Of a stretch of DNA of 64,000 nt, positions 46,397 to 58,000 are shown one piece after another; position 1 is the first letter of the stretch, and each line of letters starts with the position of its first letter. Location: assembly GCF_000170895.1 (NCBI RefSeq), contig NZ_ABCS01000016.1:62001-126000 (forward strand), in the 5' to 3' direction. The notes beneath the pieces were generated by a model. That model was not told the origin of the DNA. It searched no databases and worked only from the letters and a program-made list of their open reading frames with translations. This DNA comes from Plesiocystis pacifica SIR-1. GTDB taxonomy: Bacteria > Myxococcota_A > Polyangia > Nannocystales > Nannocystaceae. Made by a program: the position numbers and the translations under genes.

Positions 46397-47688
46397 ACGC
46401 GCGGGCCCTCGCCCTGGCCGCGGTCTGCCTGGGCGCGCTGACCTTGGCGTGCCCGAGCGAGCCCGAGCGGCCCGCGCCCAAGCAGGCGGACCCGCCGGCC
46501 AAACGAGCCGAGGCCGAGGCTGGCGACGCCGAGGCAGACGAGGCCGAGTCCGCCGAGAGCGACACCGGCGACGCCCTGAGCGGGGACGCGGCCCACGTGA
46601 TCCCCTTCGCCGATCGCACGAGCATGGGCTACCTGCTCCTGTTGCCCCAGAGCCGCGAGCGCCCCGAGCTGCCGAGCCGCGCGTTCTTGCAGGGCCTCGT
46701 CCAGCAGCGCTTCCCCAAGCGCCGCCGCGACGGCGAGCTCGACCTGCTGATCACGCTGATCGAGACCGAGCCCCACGCCACGGACTTCGGCACCCTCGAC
46801 ATCGACAGCCTCGCCGCCGAGGCGGGGGACAGCGGCGGCTCACCGGCGGCCGCCGCCGAAGCGCGCGAGCGCGTGTTCGACCTGATCGGCCTGCACCTCG
46901 AGCTCGTGCACCTCGGCGTCGGCGAGGACACGACCATCCCCGCCTCGGCGCTCACCGACCCCGTGCTGACCCGCGCGCTCAGCCCCGAGCAGCGCGACTC
47001 CCTGCCCGGGCGCAGCTGGGCCCTGTTGCTGCGCGCCGACTACCGCAACCAGTTCGGTGTCCGCGGCCTGCGCTTGCACCAGACCCTCGTGCGCGTGGTC
47101 GCCGAGCACTTCGACGCGCTGATCCACGACCCCGACACCCTCGAGACCCTCGACCTCGAGACCTTCGAGGCCAAGCGATTGCGCGCGTCCGCGGGCAACA
47201 TCGCCGATCAGATCGCGATCGTCCCCTTCCCGGATCCAAAGCGCGAAGGCGGGCTACGCCTGAGCACCCGAGGCATGCGCCGCTTTGGCTGCGTGGACCT
47301 GGAGCTCGACGGCCTCGACGCCGACCCCCGCCAGCTCCAGCTCGCCAGCGACCTGCTCGCCGGCCTCGCCCTCGTGCTCGCAAAGGACGCAGAGGTCGAT
47401 CCCTCGGGCTTCGCCGTAGAGGTGAACGAGGTGATCGATGTGCACGGGAGGGATCTGCGCCAGAGCTACTCGCAACAGGACTATGAGCCGCCCCTTTGCA
47501 CCGGTTGCCCTGGCGTCGCGCAGGTCCACTTGGTGGAGCGCGCACCCGAGGATCACGATCCCAGGGGCCACGTCGTCGCGCGCGTCGTCGCTCCGCGCGA
47601 GCGCAGTGATGCGCCCACCTACGATCACCCACAGTGGATCCGTGAAACCCTCACGGGGATGTTTGGGCCGCCGCCAGCCAACGAGTAG
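46393..47688 (+). CDS. Lipoprotein, unknown function
   Basis: A 431-residue lipoprotein starting at GTG 46393, which overlaps the TGA of the threonine dehydratase gene (GTGA), with GGGGGAG upstream. Lipobox LTLAC, then a Pro/Glu/Ala linker. The middle is an alpha/beta domain of unknown type ([33 protein letters not shown]); the C-terminal half contains CTGCP. No catalytic motif was recognised. Co-translation with the dehydratase does not by itself indicate a related role. Confidence 0.68.
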   Translation: MNARALALAAVCLGALTLACPSEPERPAPKQADPPAKRAEAEAGDAEADEAESAESDTGDALSGDAAHVIPFADRTSMGYLLLLPQSRERPELPSRAFLQGLVQQRFPKRRRDGELDLLITLIETEPHATDFGTLDIDSLAAEAGDSGGSPAAAAEARERVFDLIGLHLELVHLGVGEDTTIPASALTDPVLTRALSPEQRDSLPGRSWALLLRADYRNQFGVRGLRLHQTLVRVVAEHFDALIHDPDTLETLDLETFEAKRLRASAGNIADQIAIVPFPDPKREGGLRLSTRGMRRFGCVDLELDGLDADPRQLQLASDLLAGLALVLAKDAEVDPSGFAVEVNEVIDVHGRDLRQSYSQQDYEPPLCTGCPGVAQVHLVERAPEDHDPRGHVVARVVAPRERSDAPTYDHPQWIRETLTGMFGPPPANE

Positions 47689-47858
47689 GCCCGCCGAGAG
47701 CGCGTAGACCCTTTCGAATTTCGCGCGTTCCAAAGTGCGACATTCGTGTCGTGCTGCTTCCCGCGAAAAGCCACCCTGGTCCGGTGATTGTCCGGTTCAA
47801 AGGCTCATGATAGGCAATTGGTCTACTCCTTCTTTCCTTCTCCTAGCCTGACGATTTG

Positions 47859-49457
47859 ATGCCCCCCCAAATCCTCCGCACCCGGCTCCTCGCGGGCTCT
47901 GCGTGCTTGCCCCTGCTGCTGTCGCTCGCGTGCTCGAGCACCCTCGACGACGACGACTCCGTCGCCGATGGCTACGGCGACGAGGGCGAGACCCAAGGCG
48001 CGGACGAGGGCGAGGACTCGACCGAGACCGGCGACGACACGGGCACGAGCGACGACTCGAGCGAAGCGTCCGACACGGGCGAGGACGACGGCGCGGGCGA
48101 GACCGGCCCGACGGATCCGGGCATGCTCGCCGAGGCCTGCGACCCCAACGCGGGCCAGAGCCACGGCTACGACCTCGCCGTCGCCAACCTCGAGCTCGCC
48201 CCGGCGCTGGTCCGCGAGGCCGTGCTCTTTGGCGACGGCAAGGTCCCGCGCATTCCCCTGTCGCCGCGCCCTTTCCTCAACCACTTCGACTTTGGCTACG
48301 CCCCCTCCCCGGGCGCCTCGCCCAGCCTCAGCGGCCAGCTGTGGCCCGTCGGCCCGGCCAACGCCGAGGGCGTCGAGCGCTACCGCTTCCAGTTCGCCGT
48401 CAAGGCCCCCGCGCTCTCGCCCCAGCAGCGCCCGCCCGTGGACCTGGCGATCGTCGTGGACCTGGGCCCGAGCATGGCCGGCGAGCCCCTGGTCCTCGTC
48501 GAGGAGGCCCTCGCCGCCATCGAGAGCGCCCTCGGCCCCGGCGACCGCGTGACCTTGATCGCCGCGGGCGAGGAGGCCATGGACCTCGCCGCCGCCGACA
48601 TCGAGGGCTTCGGCTCCACGCCCCTGACCGGGCTCATCAACCCCGAGGAGGCCTTCGGCTACGCCAAGCTCGAGGCCGCCATCGAGCTCGCCTACGCCAG
48701 CCTCGAGAGCCCCTGGTCTGGCGACGAGATCGGCCACCGCCGGGTGCTCTTGCTCAGCAACGGGCACTTCGAGGTCTCCCCCGCCCTCGCCGACACCGTC
48801 AGCTCCGCCGCCGCCGAAGATCGCCACCTCGTCAGCGTGGCCACCGGCACCCACGAGCTCTACGCCGACTCGGCCCTGCGCGAGCTCGGTCGCCTCGGGC
48901 AGGGCTCGGCCGTGTTCGCGCCGACCGCCGACGCGGTCTGGGCCAAGCTCGCCGACGGCTTCACCGAGCGCATGATCACCGCCGCCCTCGACCTCGAGGT
49001 CGAGCTCAGCCTGCCCCCGGGTCTGGCCCTCGCCCCCACCAAGCCCGGAGGCAACGGCACGGGCACGGCGGTCGAGGCCAGCGAGGGCATCCTCGGGGCC
49101 AACGGCGCCCTGGTCTTCCACCACGAGCTGCTCGCCTGCGCCGAGCTCGACCCCAACGCCTTCGTCGTCGTCGAGCTCAGCTGGCTCGACCCGACCACCT
49201 TCGAGACCGTCGAGACCGACTTCCAGCTGCCCCTCGACGCGATCGGGGAGCCGAGCGCGGCCGGCCTCGAAGCTGCCGCGGCCGTCGCCTACAGCCAGGC
49301 CTTGGTCGCCTACCGCGACGCCGAGGGTCCGCCCGGGGACTACGGCCTGATCCTCGACGCGAGCACGATGATCGCCGCCGCCCTCGAGATGAACCCCGAG
49401 GACGCGGACCTCATCGAGATGTCCGAGGTGCTCGCTCAGCTCGAGACGGCGCCCTGA
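47859..49457 (+). CDS. Lipoprotein with degenerate von Willebrand A domain
   Basis: A 532-residue lipoprotein (lipobox SLACS), acidic Asp/Glu/Thr-rich linker to about 90, then a vWA-like domain (about 190-360: DLAIVVDLGPSMAGEPLVL, YADSALRELGRLGQGSAVF) in which the MIDAS is altered: DLGPS instead of DxSxS, with Gly in place of the first Ser. Metal binding is therefore doubtful. The C-terminal part is beta-rich (EVELSLPPGLALAPTKPGG). Start ATG 47859 with TAGCCT 9 nt upstream (an in-frame TTG at 47856 is an alternative). Its 3' end overlaps the convergent metalloprotease gene by 47 bp. Confidence 0.78.
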   Translation: MPPQILRTRLLAGSACLPLLLSLACSSTLDDDDSVADGYGDEGETQGADEGEDSTETGDDTGTSDDSSEASDTGEDDGAGETGPTDPGMLAEACDPNAGQSHGYDLAVANLELAPALVREAVLFGDGKVPRIPLSPRPFLNHFDFGYAPSPGASPSLSGQLWPVGPANAEGVERYRFQFAVKAPALSPQQRPPVDLAIVVDLGPSMAGEPLVLVEEALAAIESALGPGDRVTLIAAGEEAMDLAAADIEGFGSTPLTGLINPEEAFGYAKLEAAIELAYASLESPWSGDEIGHRRVLLLSNGHFEVSPALADTVSSAAAEDRHLVSVATGTHELYADSALRELGRLGQGSAVFAPTADAVWAKLADGFTERMITAALDLEVELSLPPGLALAPTKPGGNGTGTAVEASEGILGANGALVFHHELLACAELDPNAFVVVELSWLDPTTFETVETDFQLPLDAIGEPSAAGLEAAAAVAYSQALVAYRDAEGPPGDYGLILDASTMIAAALEMNPEDADLIEMSEVLAQLETAP

Positions 49458-50217
49458 CCTGGCGCACCAGCTCGATCCGCTCGGCGCGGCTGAACCGGAC
49501 CCGCTCGACGCGGCGCGGCTGAGCCCGCGGGCGCGCGCGATCGAGGAAGCGCCGGGCCCCGCTGCGCAGCCGCCGACCCTGGCGCGCCGAGAAGCTCGGC
49601 GACTCCCCGCGCTTACACGAGCACATCAGGTTGTCGACGTCCTCGTCGTGGCCCAGCCCGAAGGTGTGGCCGATCTCGTGGGCCAAGGTCGTGCGCGGAG
49701 CGTTGTGGGCGACGGCCACGTACTCGCGCGCGCGCACCCGCGGCGACAGGCCGTGGTAGCGCCAGTGCATCCCGCTCACGCGCTGGTCGCCGTTGCGCGC
49801 CGTCGCCAGCTCGACGCGGTCGACGAAGAACACGTGCACGCTGCCGTCGCGGCGCGCGACCTTGGCCAGGGCCAGGCGCTGGTCGGGGGTCTCGATCGTC
49901 GTCGTGTCGCGCAGCTCGACGACCGCCCGGACCCACACGCTCACGCCGTAGCGGGCCAGGGCCGCGTTGGCCTCGCGCACGCAGGCCTCGATGCGCGCGT
50001 CGTCGACCACTGCGTTTCCATCTTCGACGGCGACGTGCACCGTCAACGGAACGCGGATCGTCGTCGTCGAGAGCGTCCCCTCCCCTGCCTGCGCCGCCCT
50101 CGGAATCAGCGCGCAGATCAGCACCGTGGAGCAAAGCACCACCCACGCGAGCAGGTTCGCGCGCGCGCTCGCAGACCGTGAAATGGGGGTGCCCCGATCG
50201 CCGTCGATCGTTTGCAC
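49411..50217 (-). CDS. Secreted M10/M12-like zinc metalloprotease
   Basis: A 268-residue protein: an N-terminal basic segment and hydrophobic signal (LLAWVVLCSTVLICALIPRA, about 20-45), then a metalloprotease domain with the extended zinc motif TTLAHEIGHTFGLGHDEDVD (HExxHxxGxxH) and Met-turn NLMCSC shortly after, defining a metzincin. The catalytic Glu is present. The basic C-terminus is disordered. Start GTG at 50217 with GGAGCGGAGA upstream. Its 3' end overlaps the convergent vWA-like lipoprotein gene by 47 bp. Confidence 0.78.
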   Translation of the reverse strand: MQTIDGDRGTPISRSASARANLLAWVVLCSTVLICALIPRAAQAGEGTLSTTTIRVPLTVHVAVEDGNAVVDDARIEACVREANAALARYGVSVWVRAVVELRDTTTIETPDQRLALAKVARRDGSVHVFFVDRVELATARNGDQRVSGMHWRYHGLSPRVRAREYVAVAHNAPRTTLAHEIGHTFGLGHDEDVDNLMCSCKRGESPSFSARQGRRLRSGARRFLDRARPRAQPRRVERVRFSRAERIELVRQVRAPSRAERAPRTSR

Positions 50218-50361
50218 TCTCCGCTCCACACGACCCGTCCCAGACACCCTAATTCGAGTGTGTGAGGATCCAGACGATCCGCAAGCGGCAGCTCGAGTCG
50301 CCAGCGGATCGGGGCGCGCGTGTCGTTGGCGTCGCGCGGGCCGCTGACCTAAGCTCGACCC

Positions 50362-51183
50362 ATGTTCCAGTTTGGATCTGCGGCCAAAGCCTCGCCGGAA
50401 TTCGTCCCCGACGCGGACGCCCGCGACTGGATCGCCGGGGGGATCGTCGACCTCGCTAGCCACCTCGGACCCGCCGCGCGCGAGCCCCACCTGCTCACCG
50501 ATCCGGCCAAGCTCCATGGCGTACCGCGCGGCGGCACACCCACGGATCTGGACTCCCTCTTCGACATGATCTGCGCCGTCCAGGAGGTCGTCGGCCAGTC
50601 CGAAATCGAGCTCACCTTGCTCGAGCTCGACGAGCGCAACCCCGGCCTGCCCGAGTCCTACGTCAGCCTCGGCGACCCCAGCGGGAAGTTGCTCCACACC
50701 TTCAAGGGCACCGACGAGTACCTCGTGCTGTTCAGCCCGGCCGCGTTCAAGGTCCGCGAGCTCCTCCTCGCCAGCATCGCCCGGGAGCTCGGCCGCGTCG
50801 CCCTCGACGGCGCGGGGCTGCGTCCCGCGAGCGACGAGCCCACGGCCCTGCGCGAGTGGGAGGGCGACGCCGAGCTCGCGGGCGTCCTCCTCGGCATGGG
50901 CGTGTGGATCAGCAACGGCGCCTACGTCTACGAGAACGCCTGCTGCGGCGGCGGCTGTGGCATCGACCTGCGCAGCATCCGGGCCGGGCTCTCGCTGCCC
51001 GAGGCCTGCTACGCGCTCGCGGTCGACAGCCAGCGCAAGGGGATTCGGCGACGCCACGTGCTGCGGCATCTGTCGCCGACGCAAAAGACGGCGACGCGGC
51101 ACTGCTGGTCACACGTGGGGGCGGCGACGCCGAAGGCGTTGGCCTCGGCGGGGGCTGACATCGCGCTGGCGTTGGCGCCTTGA
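50362..51183 (+). CDS. Protein of unknown function
   Basis: A 273-residue soluble protein without signal peptide. Features: GGTPTDLDSLFDMICAVQEV, LTLLELDERNPGLPESYVSL, FKGTDEYLVLFSPAAFKVRE, a run ELLLASIARELGRVALDGAG, and a CCGGGCGIDLRS Cys cluster. No family recognised. TAAGCT ends 6 nt before the ATG. It is followed by the 29-bp minisatellite; because that array is about 80 bp downstream, its expansion could affect this gene's terminator or mRNA 3' end. Confidence 0.72.
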   Translation: MFQFGSAAKASPEFVPDADARDWIAGGIVDLASHLGPAAREPHLLTDPAKLHGVPRGGTPTDLDSLFDMICAVQEVVGQSEIELTLLELDERNPGLPESYVSLGDPSGKLLHTFKGTDEYLVLFSPAAFKVRELLLASIARELGRVALDGAGLRPASDEPTALREWEGDAELAGVLLGMGVWISNGAYVYENACCGGGCGIDLRSIRAGLSLPEACYALAVDSQRKGIRRRHVLRHLSPTQKTATRHCWSHVGAATPKALASAGADIALALAP

Positions 51184-51260
51184 GTTTTGGGGTCGTTGAG
51201 TCCTGCGTGCTCTTGGGTCCGCTGAGCTCTGCGGCGTGCTCTTGGGCTGGGCTGGTTGAG

Positions 51261-51852
51261 CCCGTGCTGGTTGCGGCGGGGTTGTCTGGGCACTGCGTGC
51301 GGCGGGTTGTCTGGCTACTGCTGCGTGCGGCGGGGTTGTCTGGCTACTGCTGCGTGCGGCGGGGTTCTCTGACCACTGCTGCATGCGGCGGGGTTCTCCG
51401 ACCACTGCTGCGTGCGGTGGGGTTCTCTGGCTACTGCTGCGTGCGGTGGGGTTGTCTGGGCACTGCTGCGTGCGGTGGGGTTCTCTGGCTACTGCTGCGT
51501 GCGGTGGGGTTCTCTGGCTACTGCTGCGTGCGGTGGGGTTCTCTGGCTACTGCTGCGTGCGGTGGGGTTGTCTGACCACTGCTGCGTGCGGCGGGGTTGT
51601 CTGGGCACTGCTGCATGCGGTGGGGTTCTCTGACCACTGCTGCGTGCGGCGGGGTTCTCCGACCACTGCTGCATGCGGTGGGGTTCTCCGGCCACTGCTG
51701 CGTGCGGCGGGGTTCTCCGACCACTGCTGCATGCGGTGGGGTTCTCCGGCCACTGCTGCATGCGGCGGGGTTCTCCTACCACTGCTGCATGCGGCGGGGT
51801 TCTCCGACCACTGCTGCATGCGGCGGGGTTCTCCGGCCACTGCTGCATGCTT
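51261..51852. repeat. 29-bp minisatellite array (about 20 units)
   Basis: About 20 units of a 29-bp repeat, consensus ACTGCTGCRTGCGGYGGGGT then TNTCYGRCC, with starts spaced exactly 29 bp apart (51317, 51346, 51375, 51404, 51433 and so on to 51839). The first two units are shortened or degenerate. Variable positions include GCATGC/GCGTGC and GGTTCTC/GGTTGTC. Because 29 is not a multiple of three and the unit lacks stop codons, it gives spurious long ORFs in all frames. It leads straight into the R1 core. Shorter versions (about 4-5 units) precede R1 at the two other copies. Confidence 0.97.
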
Positions 51853-52272
51853 CCCGGGTCGGAGGACAGGCTGGTTTTCCCCATGAGGTTCTATCGGGAG
51901 GCCCTCGACAGCGTCCGCCCCGACGATGAATCGTGCTCGCTTCGCTGCGCGCGATTCATCCACCTCACGCTCGCTTCGCTCGCTGCGGCTCCGGTCATGG
52001 GGCGGCGAGTAGAAATGTTTTGGCGGGGGTGAAGTGCGCTGGTGGTGGCTCGACCCCTGCTGCAGGCAGTTCAGGTCCAGGCGCAACTCGTTCGAGACCC
52101 CAGCATTCAACTTGCGTACCCCGAGCAGGCCGCTCGGCGGGAGGGGTCCCTGCGACGAGCACCGAGCCGCCTACAGCCTTGGAAGAGCAACGGGATGTGG
52201 CTCGGCTCGAGCGCAGGAGTGGGGAGGAGCCCGCCGAATAGGCCGCGGTGCACCGTCGGAGACAACCCAGCA
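51848..52272 (+). repeat. Composite dispersed repeat R1-R2, copy C
   Basis: Nearly identical to 27705-28130 over about 425 bp: R1 core (GATGAATCG / CGATTCATC inverted repeat, GAAATGTTTTGGCGGGGGTG), then R2 (CGAGACCCCAGCATTCAACT, GCAGGCCGCTCGGCGGGAGG, CGCAGGAGTGGGGAGGAGCC). The R1 half also matches 17051-17241. No gene is visible. It lies between the minisatellite and the SPFH gene. Confidence 0.9.
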
Positions 52273-52376
52273 CCGCAGGCCCAAACCCAAGCTTCAACTC
52301 GAGCAGAATTATTTTGGCGGAGGAGAAGATCCAATCTTCGTCCCCCGCCAATGAGCGGATTGAATACCGCCAGCCC

Positions 52377-53636
<1,260 letters not shown>

Positions 53637-53736
53637 GGGCTGGTCTCGCTTTCTCGTTGGCCGGGGGTCGGTGTCGGCGCTGCGGTCTGGGGCGCGCCGA
53701 TTACCGGGCTGGGGTTGTGTTGATTCCTGCGGCCAC

Positions 53737-54117
53737 TCACAGCTGCATGACCTTGGCGACCTGTTCGAGGTCGCCGAACTCGGCGTTGTTCATCCCGAAG
53801 GCGTCGGCAAACTCACCGATCGCTCGGCGCTCGTTGTCGGTGTAGACGCCGTCGGCGTAGACCAGCGCGATCGCGGCCTTCATGAACACGTGCTTGAGGA
53901 AGGTGGTCTCGAGCATGGCCGCCGCCTCGATGGGCTGGAAACCCTCCGATGCGATCGTGGAGATCGTCAGCCCGCTGCCCGCGTCGTTGAGGAACTCCTC
54001 GATGAGCTGCTTCTCTCGGTCGTGAACCTCGCCGTCGATGCCCGCGAGGTACCAGAGGCCTCGGGCGAAGGCCTCGACCTCCTGGGGCGCGAGCCCGCTG
54101 TCGTTGTTGTCCGCCAT
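53737..54117 (-). CDS. TerB-like protein
   Basis: A 126-residue helical protein of the TerB/TerB-like family: FARGLWYLAGIDGEVHDREK, LIEEFLNDAG, VFMKAAIALVYADGVYTDNE (the paired D-G-x-V/Y acid motifs of TerB). TerB proteins accompany tellurite-resistance and stress systems and associate with membrane components. Upstream of the SPFH-SHOCT gene, same direction, so probably one operon. TAGCAT ends 7 nt before the ATG. Confidence 0.85.
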   Translation of the reverse strand: MADNNDSGLAPQEVEAFARGLWYLAGIDGEVHDREKQLIEEFLNDAGSGLTISTIASEGFQPIEAAAMLETTFLKHVFMKAAIALVYADGVYTDNERRAIGEFADAFGMNNAEFGDLEQVAKVMQL

Positions 54118-54181
54118 CGCAGCGATGCTACGGCGCCGCCGGGCCCCAGATCTACTGCTGATCCGCCGCTGACCCGCCGCG

Positions 54182-54213
54182 CAAAAAAACGCCCGCAGCC
54201 GGGGCTGCGGGCG
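54182..54213 (-). terminator. Rho-independent terminator
   Basis: CGCCCGCAGCC (54190-54200) pairs perfectly with GGCTGCGGGCG (54203-54213), followed on the minus strand by a run of seven T (complement of 54183-54189). It ends the lipoprotein gene stopping at 54277. Confidence 0.93.
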
Positions 54214-54276
54214 CTTCGACTCGACTCTCTGGATCAGGACGAACGCAAAATCAGGCTGCCCAGTCGGGCGGGCGGC

Positions 54277-54876
54277 TCAGAGCACCTCGGCGGGCTCGAG
54301 CAAGGTGGCCTCGAAGGCCTCGACCGTCAGGACCTCGAACTCACGCTCGAACACGAGGCTGCGGCCGGTGGAATCGGTGCTGTAGACCTCGACCTGCCAC
54401 AGGCCGAGGTGAGCGGCGGGATCGAAGTCGCCGTCGCTGTCGTCCTGGAGGTCGGGATCGCGCACGAGGGGACGCGTCAGGGGCAGGCTCGCCGCCATCG
54501 ACAGGGTCTCCGAGGGCTGCAGGAAGCCCAGGGTCTCGCGGCGCTCGTCGCCGTGCGTCCACACGAAGGTCACCGGGCGAGGCTCGGCGAGGTCGTCGGC
54601 ACGCAGGTGCAGGTGGATGCTCTCCCCCTCGACGCTAAAGCGCGTGGTGTCCTCGAGCGCTCCCTCCGCCTCGCTGGCGAGGAGACCGGTGACCGCCAGA
54701 CGCTCGGCGCGCTGGGCCTGGGGCCGGCTCGCGGGGACCGCGGCGAGCACGTTCTGCTGCGAGGTCGGGCGCTCACGAAGCTGGCCGTCAGCCTGGAGGT
54801 CGGCGGCGGTGATGGGCGCGTCCGCACAAGCCGCAGTCAGGGCGAGCGCGGCGACAGCGATGAAAAAGGTACGCAC
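54277..54876 (-). CDS. Lipoprotein, unknown function
   Basis: A 199-residue lipoprotein (GTG start at 54876, GGCGGAG upstream; lipobox LTAACA). A helical region (ADLQADGQLRERPTSQQNVL) precedes a beta domain with TTRFSVEGESIHLHL, VTFVWTHGDERRET and LGLWQVEVYSTDSTG: the single-domain pattern of small periplasmic or surface beta-sandwich lipoproteins. No known family. Divergent from the S41 protease gene; terminates at the 54190 hairpin. Confidence 0.7.
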   Translation of the reverse strand: MRTFFIAVAALALTAACADAPITAADLQADGQLRERPTSQQNVLAAVPASRPQAQRAERLAVTGLLASEAEGALEDTTRFSVEGESIHLHLRADDLAEPRPVTFVWTHGDERRETLGFLQPSETLSMAASLPLTRPLVRDPDLQDDSDGDFDPAAHLGLWQVEVYSTDSTGRSLVFEREFEVLTVEAFEATLLEPAEVL

Positions 54877-55052
54877 TGCTCCGCCCCATATGCGTCTCGC
54901 ATGCCAGATCAAAACATCGATGATTTCAGGATCTTGCAACCGTGCCGATCAGCGTTTTGCAACGAAAAGACACAAAAAAGATTGGATGAGCATCTTTTGT
55001 GTCCAGGCCGACGGCTCGAAGCCTGGCCAGGGCGCTGGGCTATGCTGCGGCG

Positions 55053-58000
55053 ATGCGCAAGACCCTCGTGGGCCTGACGTCTCTATGGTTGGCGATCGGT
55101 GCGTGCAAGGCGGACTCCGCGTCGGAGGCAGAGGCCGGCTCCAAGGTAGACCCGCCCGACGATCCGTCCAAGAAAGACGCGGCCGAGCAGATGGTCGAGG
55201 ATCTGCGCCTCGACGAGCGCAGCTTCCCCCTGCTGATCTGGTCGATCCACACGGTCTCCCAGGACTACTACGACAAGACCCGCTTTGACCCCCGGGGTCA
55301 GCTGCTCGCGGCCACGGACCGCCTGGGCCTGCACACGCCGGAGTTCTTCGCCGTGCCCGACGCGAGCGACCCGGGCCAGCTCGAGGTCACCGTCCGCGAC
55401 CAGTCCAAGCGCTTTGCGATCGGCGAGCTAAAGGGCCTCGACCCCGCGGCCGATCGCCTCGAAGAGATCCTCGAGTTCACCGCCTCGGTGCTCAGCCTCG
55501 AAGCCGAGCCCCTCCACGAGCTCGAGTACGCGGCCATCAACGGCTTCCTGTCGCCCCTCGACCCGCACACGATCCTGCTGACCCCCGAAGAGAGCGCGGA
55601 GCTTGGGGTCAAGACGCGCGGGAGCTTCGGCGGGATCGGGGCGGAGATCGTCGCTCGAGACCGGCGCATCCTCGTGGTCCGGGTCATCCCCGAGTCCCCC
55701 GCGGCCAAGGCCGGGCTCCAGGACAACGACGTGATCCTGGCGATCGACGACCAGTCCACGGTCAACATGAGCTCGGCCGACGCCCAGGGGCTGCTGCGCG
55801 GACCGATCGACACCCAGGTCGTGCTCGAGGTCCGGCGCGGCGACGCGGTCGTGCGCGTCGAGATCACCCGCGGGCAGATCGCCATCCCCACGGTGATCGC
55901 CGAGATGCTCCCGAACGACGTGGGCTACCTGCAGGTCGCCACCTTTCAAGAGGACACCGCCGAGAAATTGCTCGCGGCCCTCCAGGACTTCCAGAGCAAC
56001 GCCCAGCTGGCCGGCCTGGTCGTGGATCTGCGCGGGAACTCCGGGGGCCTGCTGGCCCAGGCGGTCGGGATCCTCAACCAGTTCGTGAAAGGCGGCGAGC
56101 TGGTCATCGTGCGCTCGGCCCTGGGCCGCGAGCACCAGGACGCGACCGAGGAGATCGTCGTGCCCATGAAGGTCCCGGTGGTCACCCTGGTCGACGAGAG
56201 CTCGGCCTCGGCCTCGGAGATCGTCGGCGGGTCCATGAAGCACCTCGACCGCGGGGTGATCCTCGGGCGCGCGAGCTTTGGCAAGGGCACGGTCCAGGAG
56301 CTGCGCAACGCCACGCCCTACGGCCGACCCCTGGCCCTGAAGCTGACCATCGCCGAGTACCGCGTGGCCGGGGATCGCAAGATCCAGAACATCGGCGTGA
56401 TCCCGGACGTGGAGCTGCTGCCCGTGGAGCTCCTCGAGTATGAGGGCGTGGCCCGCTACTACGACCTCGAGCGCTTCGAGCGACAGCGCCAGCGCGGGCG
56501 GACGGCCCACCTGCCCTCGGCGGTCCACGACGCCCACATCGAGGCCGAGCTGGCCCTGGCCAAGTCGCCGCTCATGCTCCGCTACCTCTCCTACAGCCCG
56601 CAGCTGGCTCAGGAGGCGCTCCAGGCCTCGGGCGGCGACGCGGCCAGCCGGACCTTGCGCGACCCGGAGATCCGCCTGGCCCGCGACGTGGCGCTGAAGC
56701 TCGTGGGCAAGGAGGGCCGCCGGGCTCAGGTCGACGCCCTGCCGGCGATCGTCGAAGAACTGAGCAAGCGCGAGGGCGAGGCGATCCGCGCGGGCATCGA
56801 GACCTGGAAGGTCGACTGGGCCGACGTGGGGCCCGTGGACGCGCCCCTCGAGGTCGCGGTCAACATCGTCGACACCAAAAACGGCGAGCTCCACCGCGCG
56901 GGCGAGGCCTTCACCCTGCACGTCGAGGTCCGCAACCCCGGGACCGAGACCCTCGAGCAGGTCCACCTGATCACCGACTGCGCCCGCGACGAGCTCGACG
57001 GCATCGAGCTGCTCATCGGCGCGCTGCCCCCGGGCGAGAGCACCTCCCGGGACATCGAGCTCCAGGTCCTGCCCTGGTACCCCGACTTCGTCGACACCCT
57101 GACCGTCGCCGCCCACGTGGGCGAGCCCGAGGCCACCCCCGACGGCGAGGCGAGCGTGGCCTTCACCATGCTCGGCGCCGAGCGGCCCCGCTTTTCCTTC
57201 GACTACTGGATCATCGACGACCCCCACCTCGTCGCCGAGGGCCCCGCGCGGCCCGAGCACGAGCCGTGGCCCGGCGAGGTCCCCTTCGTGGTCCAGGGCA
57301 ACGGCGACGGGCTGCTGCAGCCAGGCGAGCACGTGCTGCTGGCCTTCCGGGCCCACAACGCGGGCGGCCCCGCGCCCGACGCCCGCGTGCTCTTGCGCAA
57401 CCTCTCCGGCACCCAGGGCCTCCTCGAGGAAGGCCTGGTCGTCCACGGAGCCCTGGCCCAGGGCGAGGAATTCACCGGCGCCTTCGGCGTCTCCATCGCG
57501 CCCACGGCCGACCCCAGCCAGCCCCTCGAGCTCGAGCTGATCGTCGGCGACGGGGTACTGCGCGAGAGCGTCGACGACAAGCTCCGCTTCCGCATCGTCC
57601 CCGGCCGAGACGCGGTCAGCGACGCGCACTCGGGGCGCTACAAAGTCGGCGGCGACGAGCCGGTACGCCTCTACAACGGCGCCGATTCGTCGGCGCCGGT
57701 GGTCGCCGAGCTCCCCGCGGGGACGCTCCTCGAGGTCGTCGGCTCGTCCGGGGACTGGCGCGCCCTCGCCGGACCCAAGGGCCAGGGCCGACGACTGTGG
57801 GTGCCCGCCGACCTGCTCGAGGCCGCGAGCGGGGGCAAGGCCCGGGCAGCCCTCGACCCCAAGGCTGGGCGCATGGTCGACCCGCCCCACATCGTGCTGG
57901 CCGACGACGCTGGCGAAGATGGTGACGACGGGGCGCCCGTGGTCGAGACCGAGCGCGTCACCATCGCCGGGGTCGCCGAGCACCCCGAGCGGGTCCGCGA

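Noticed and set aside
51261..51852. A CRISPR array
   Set aside because: The 29-bp period suggests a CRISPR repeat, but the units are contiguous with no unique spacers and no cas genes lie in the window.
51180..52241. Proteins of Cys/Gly/Val repeats such as MRWGSPATAACGGVL
   Set aside because: The 29-bp repeat lacks stop codons, so it opens all frames; the peptides change frame between copies and show no coding bias.
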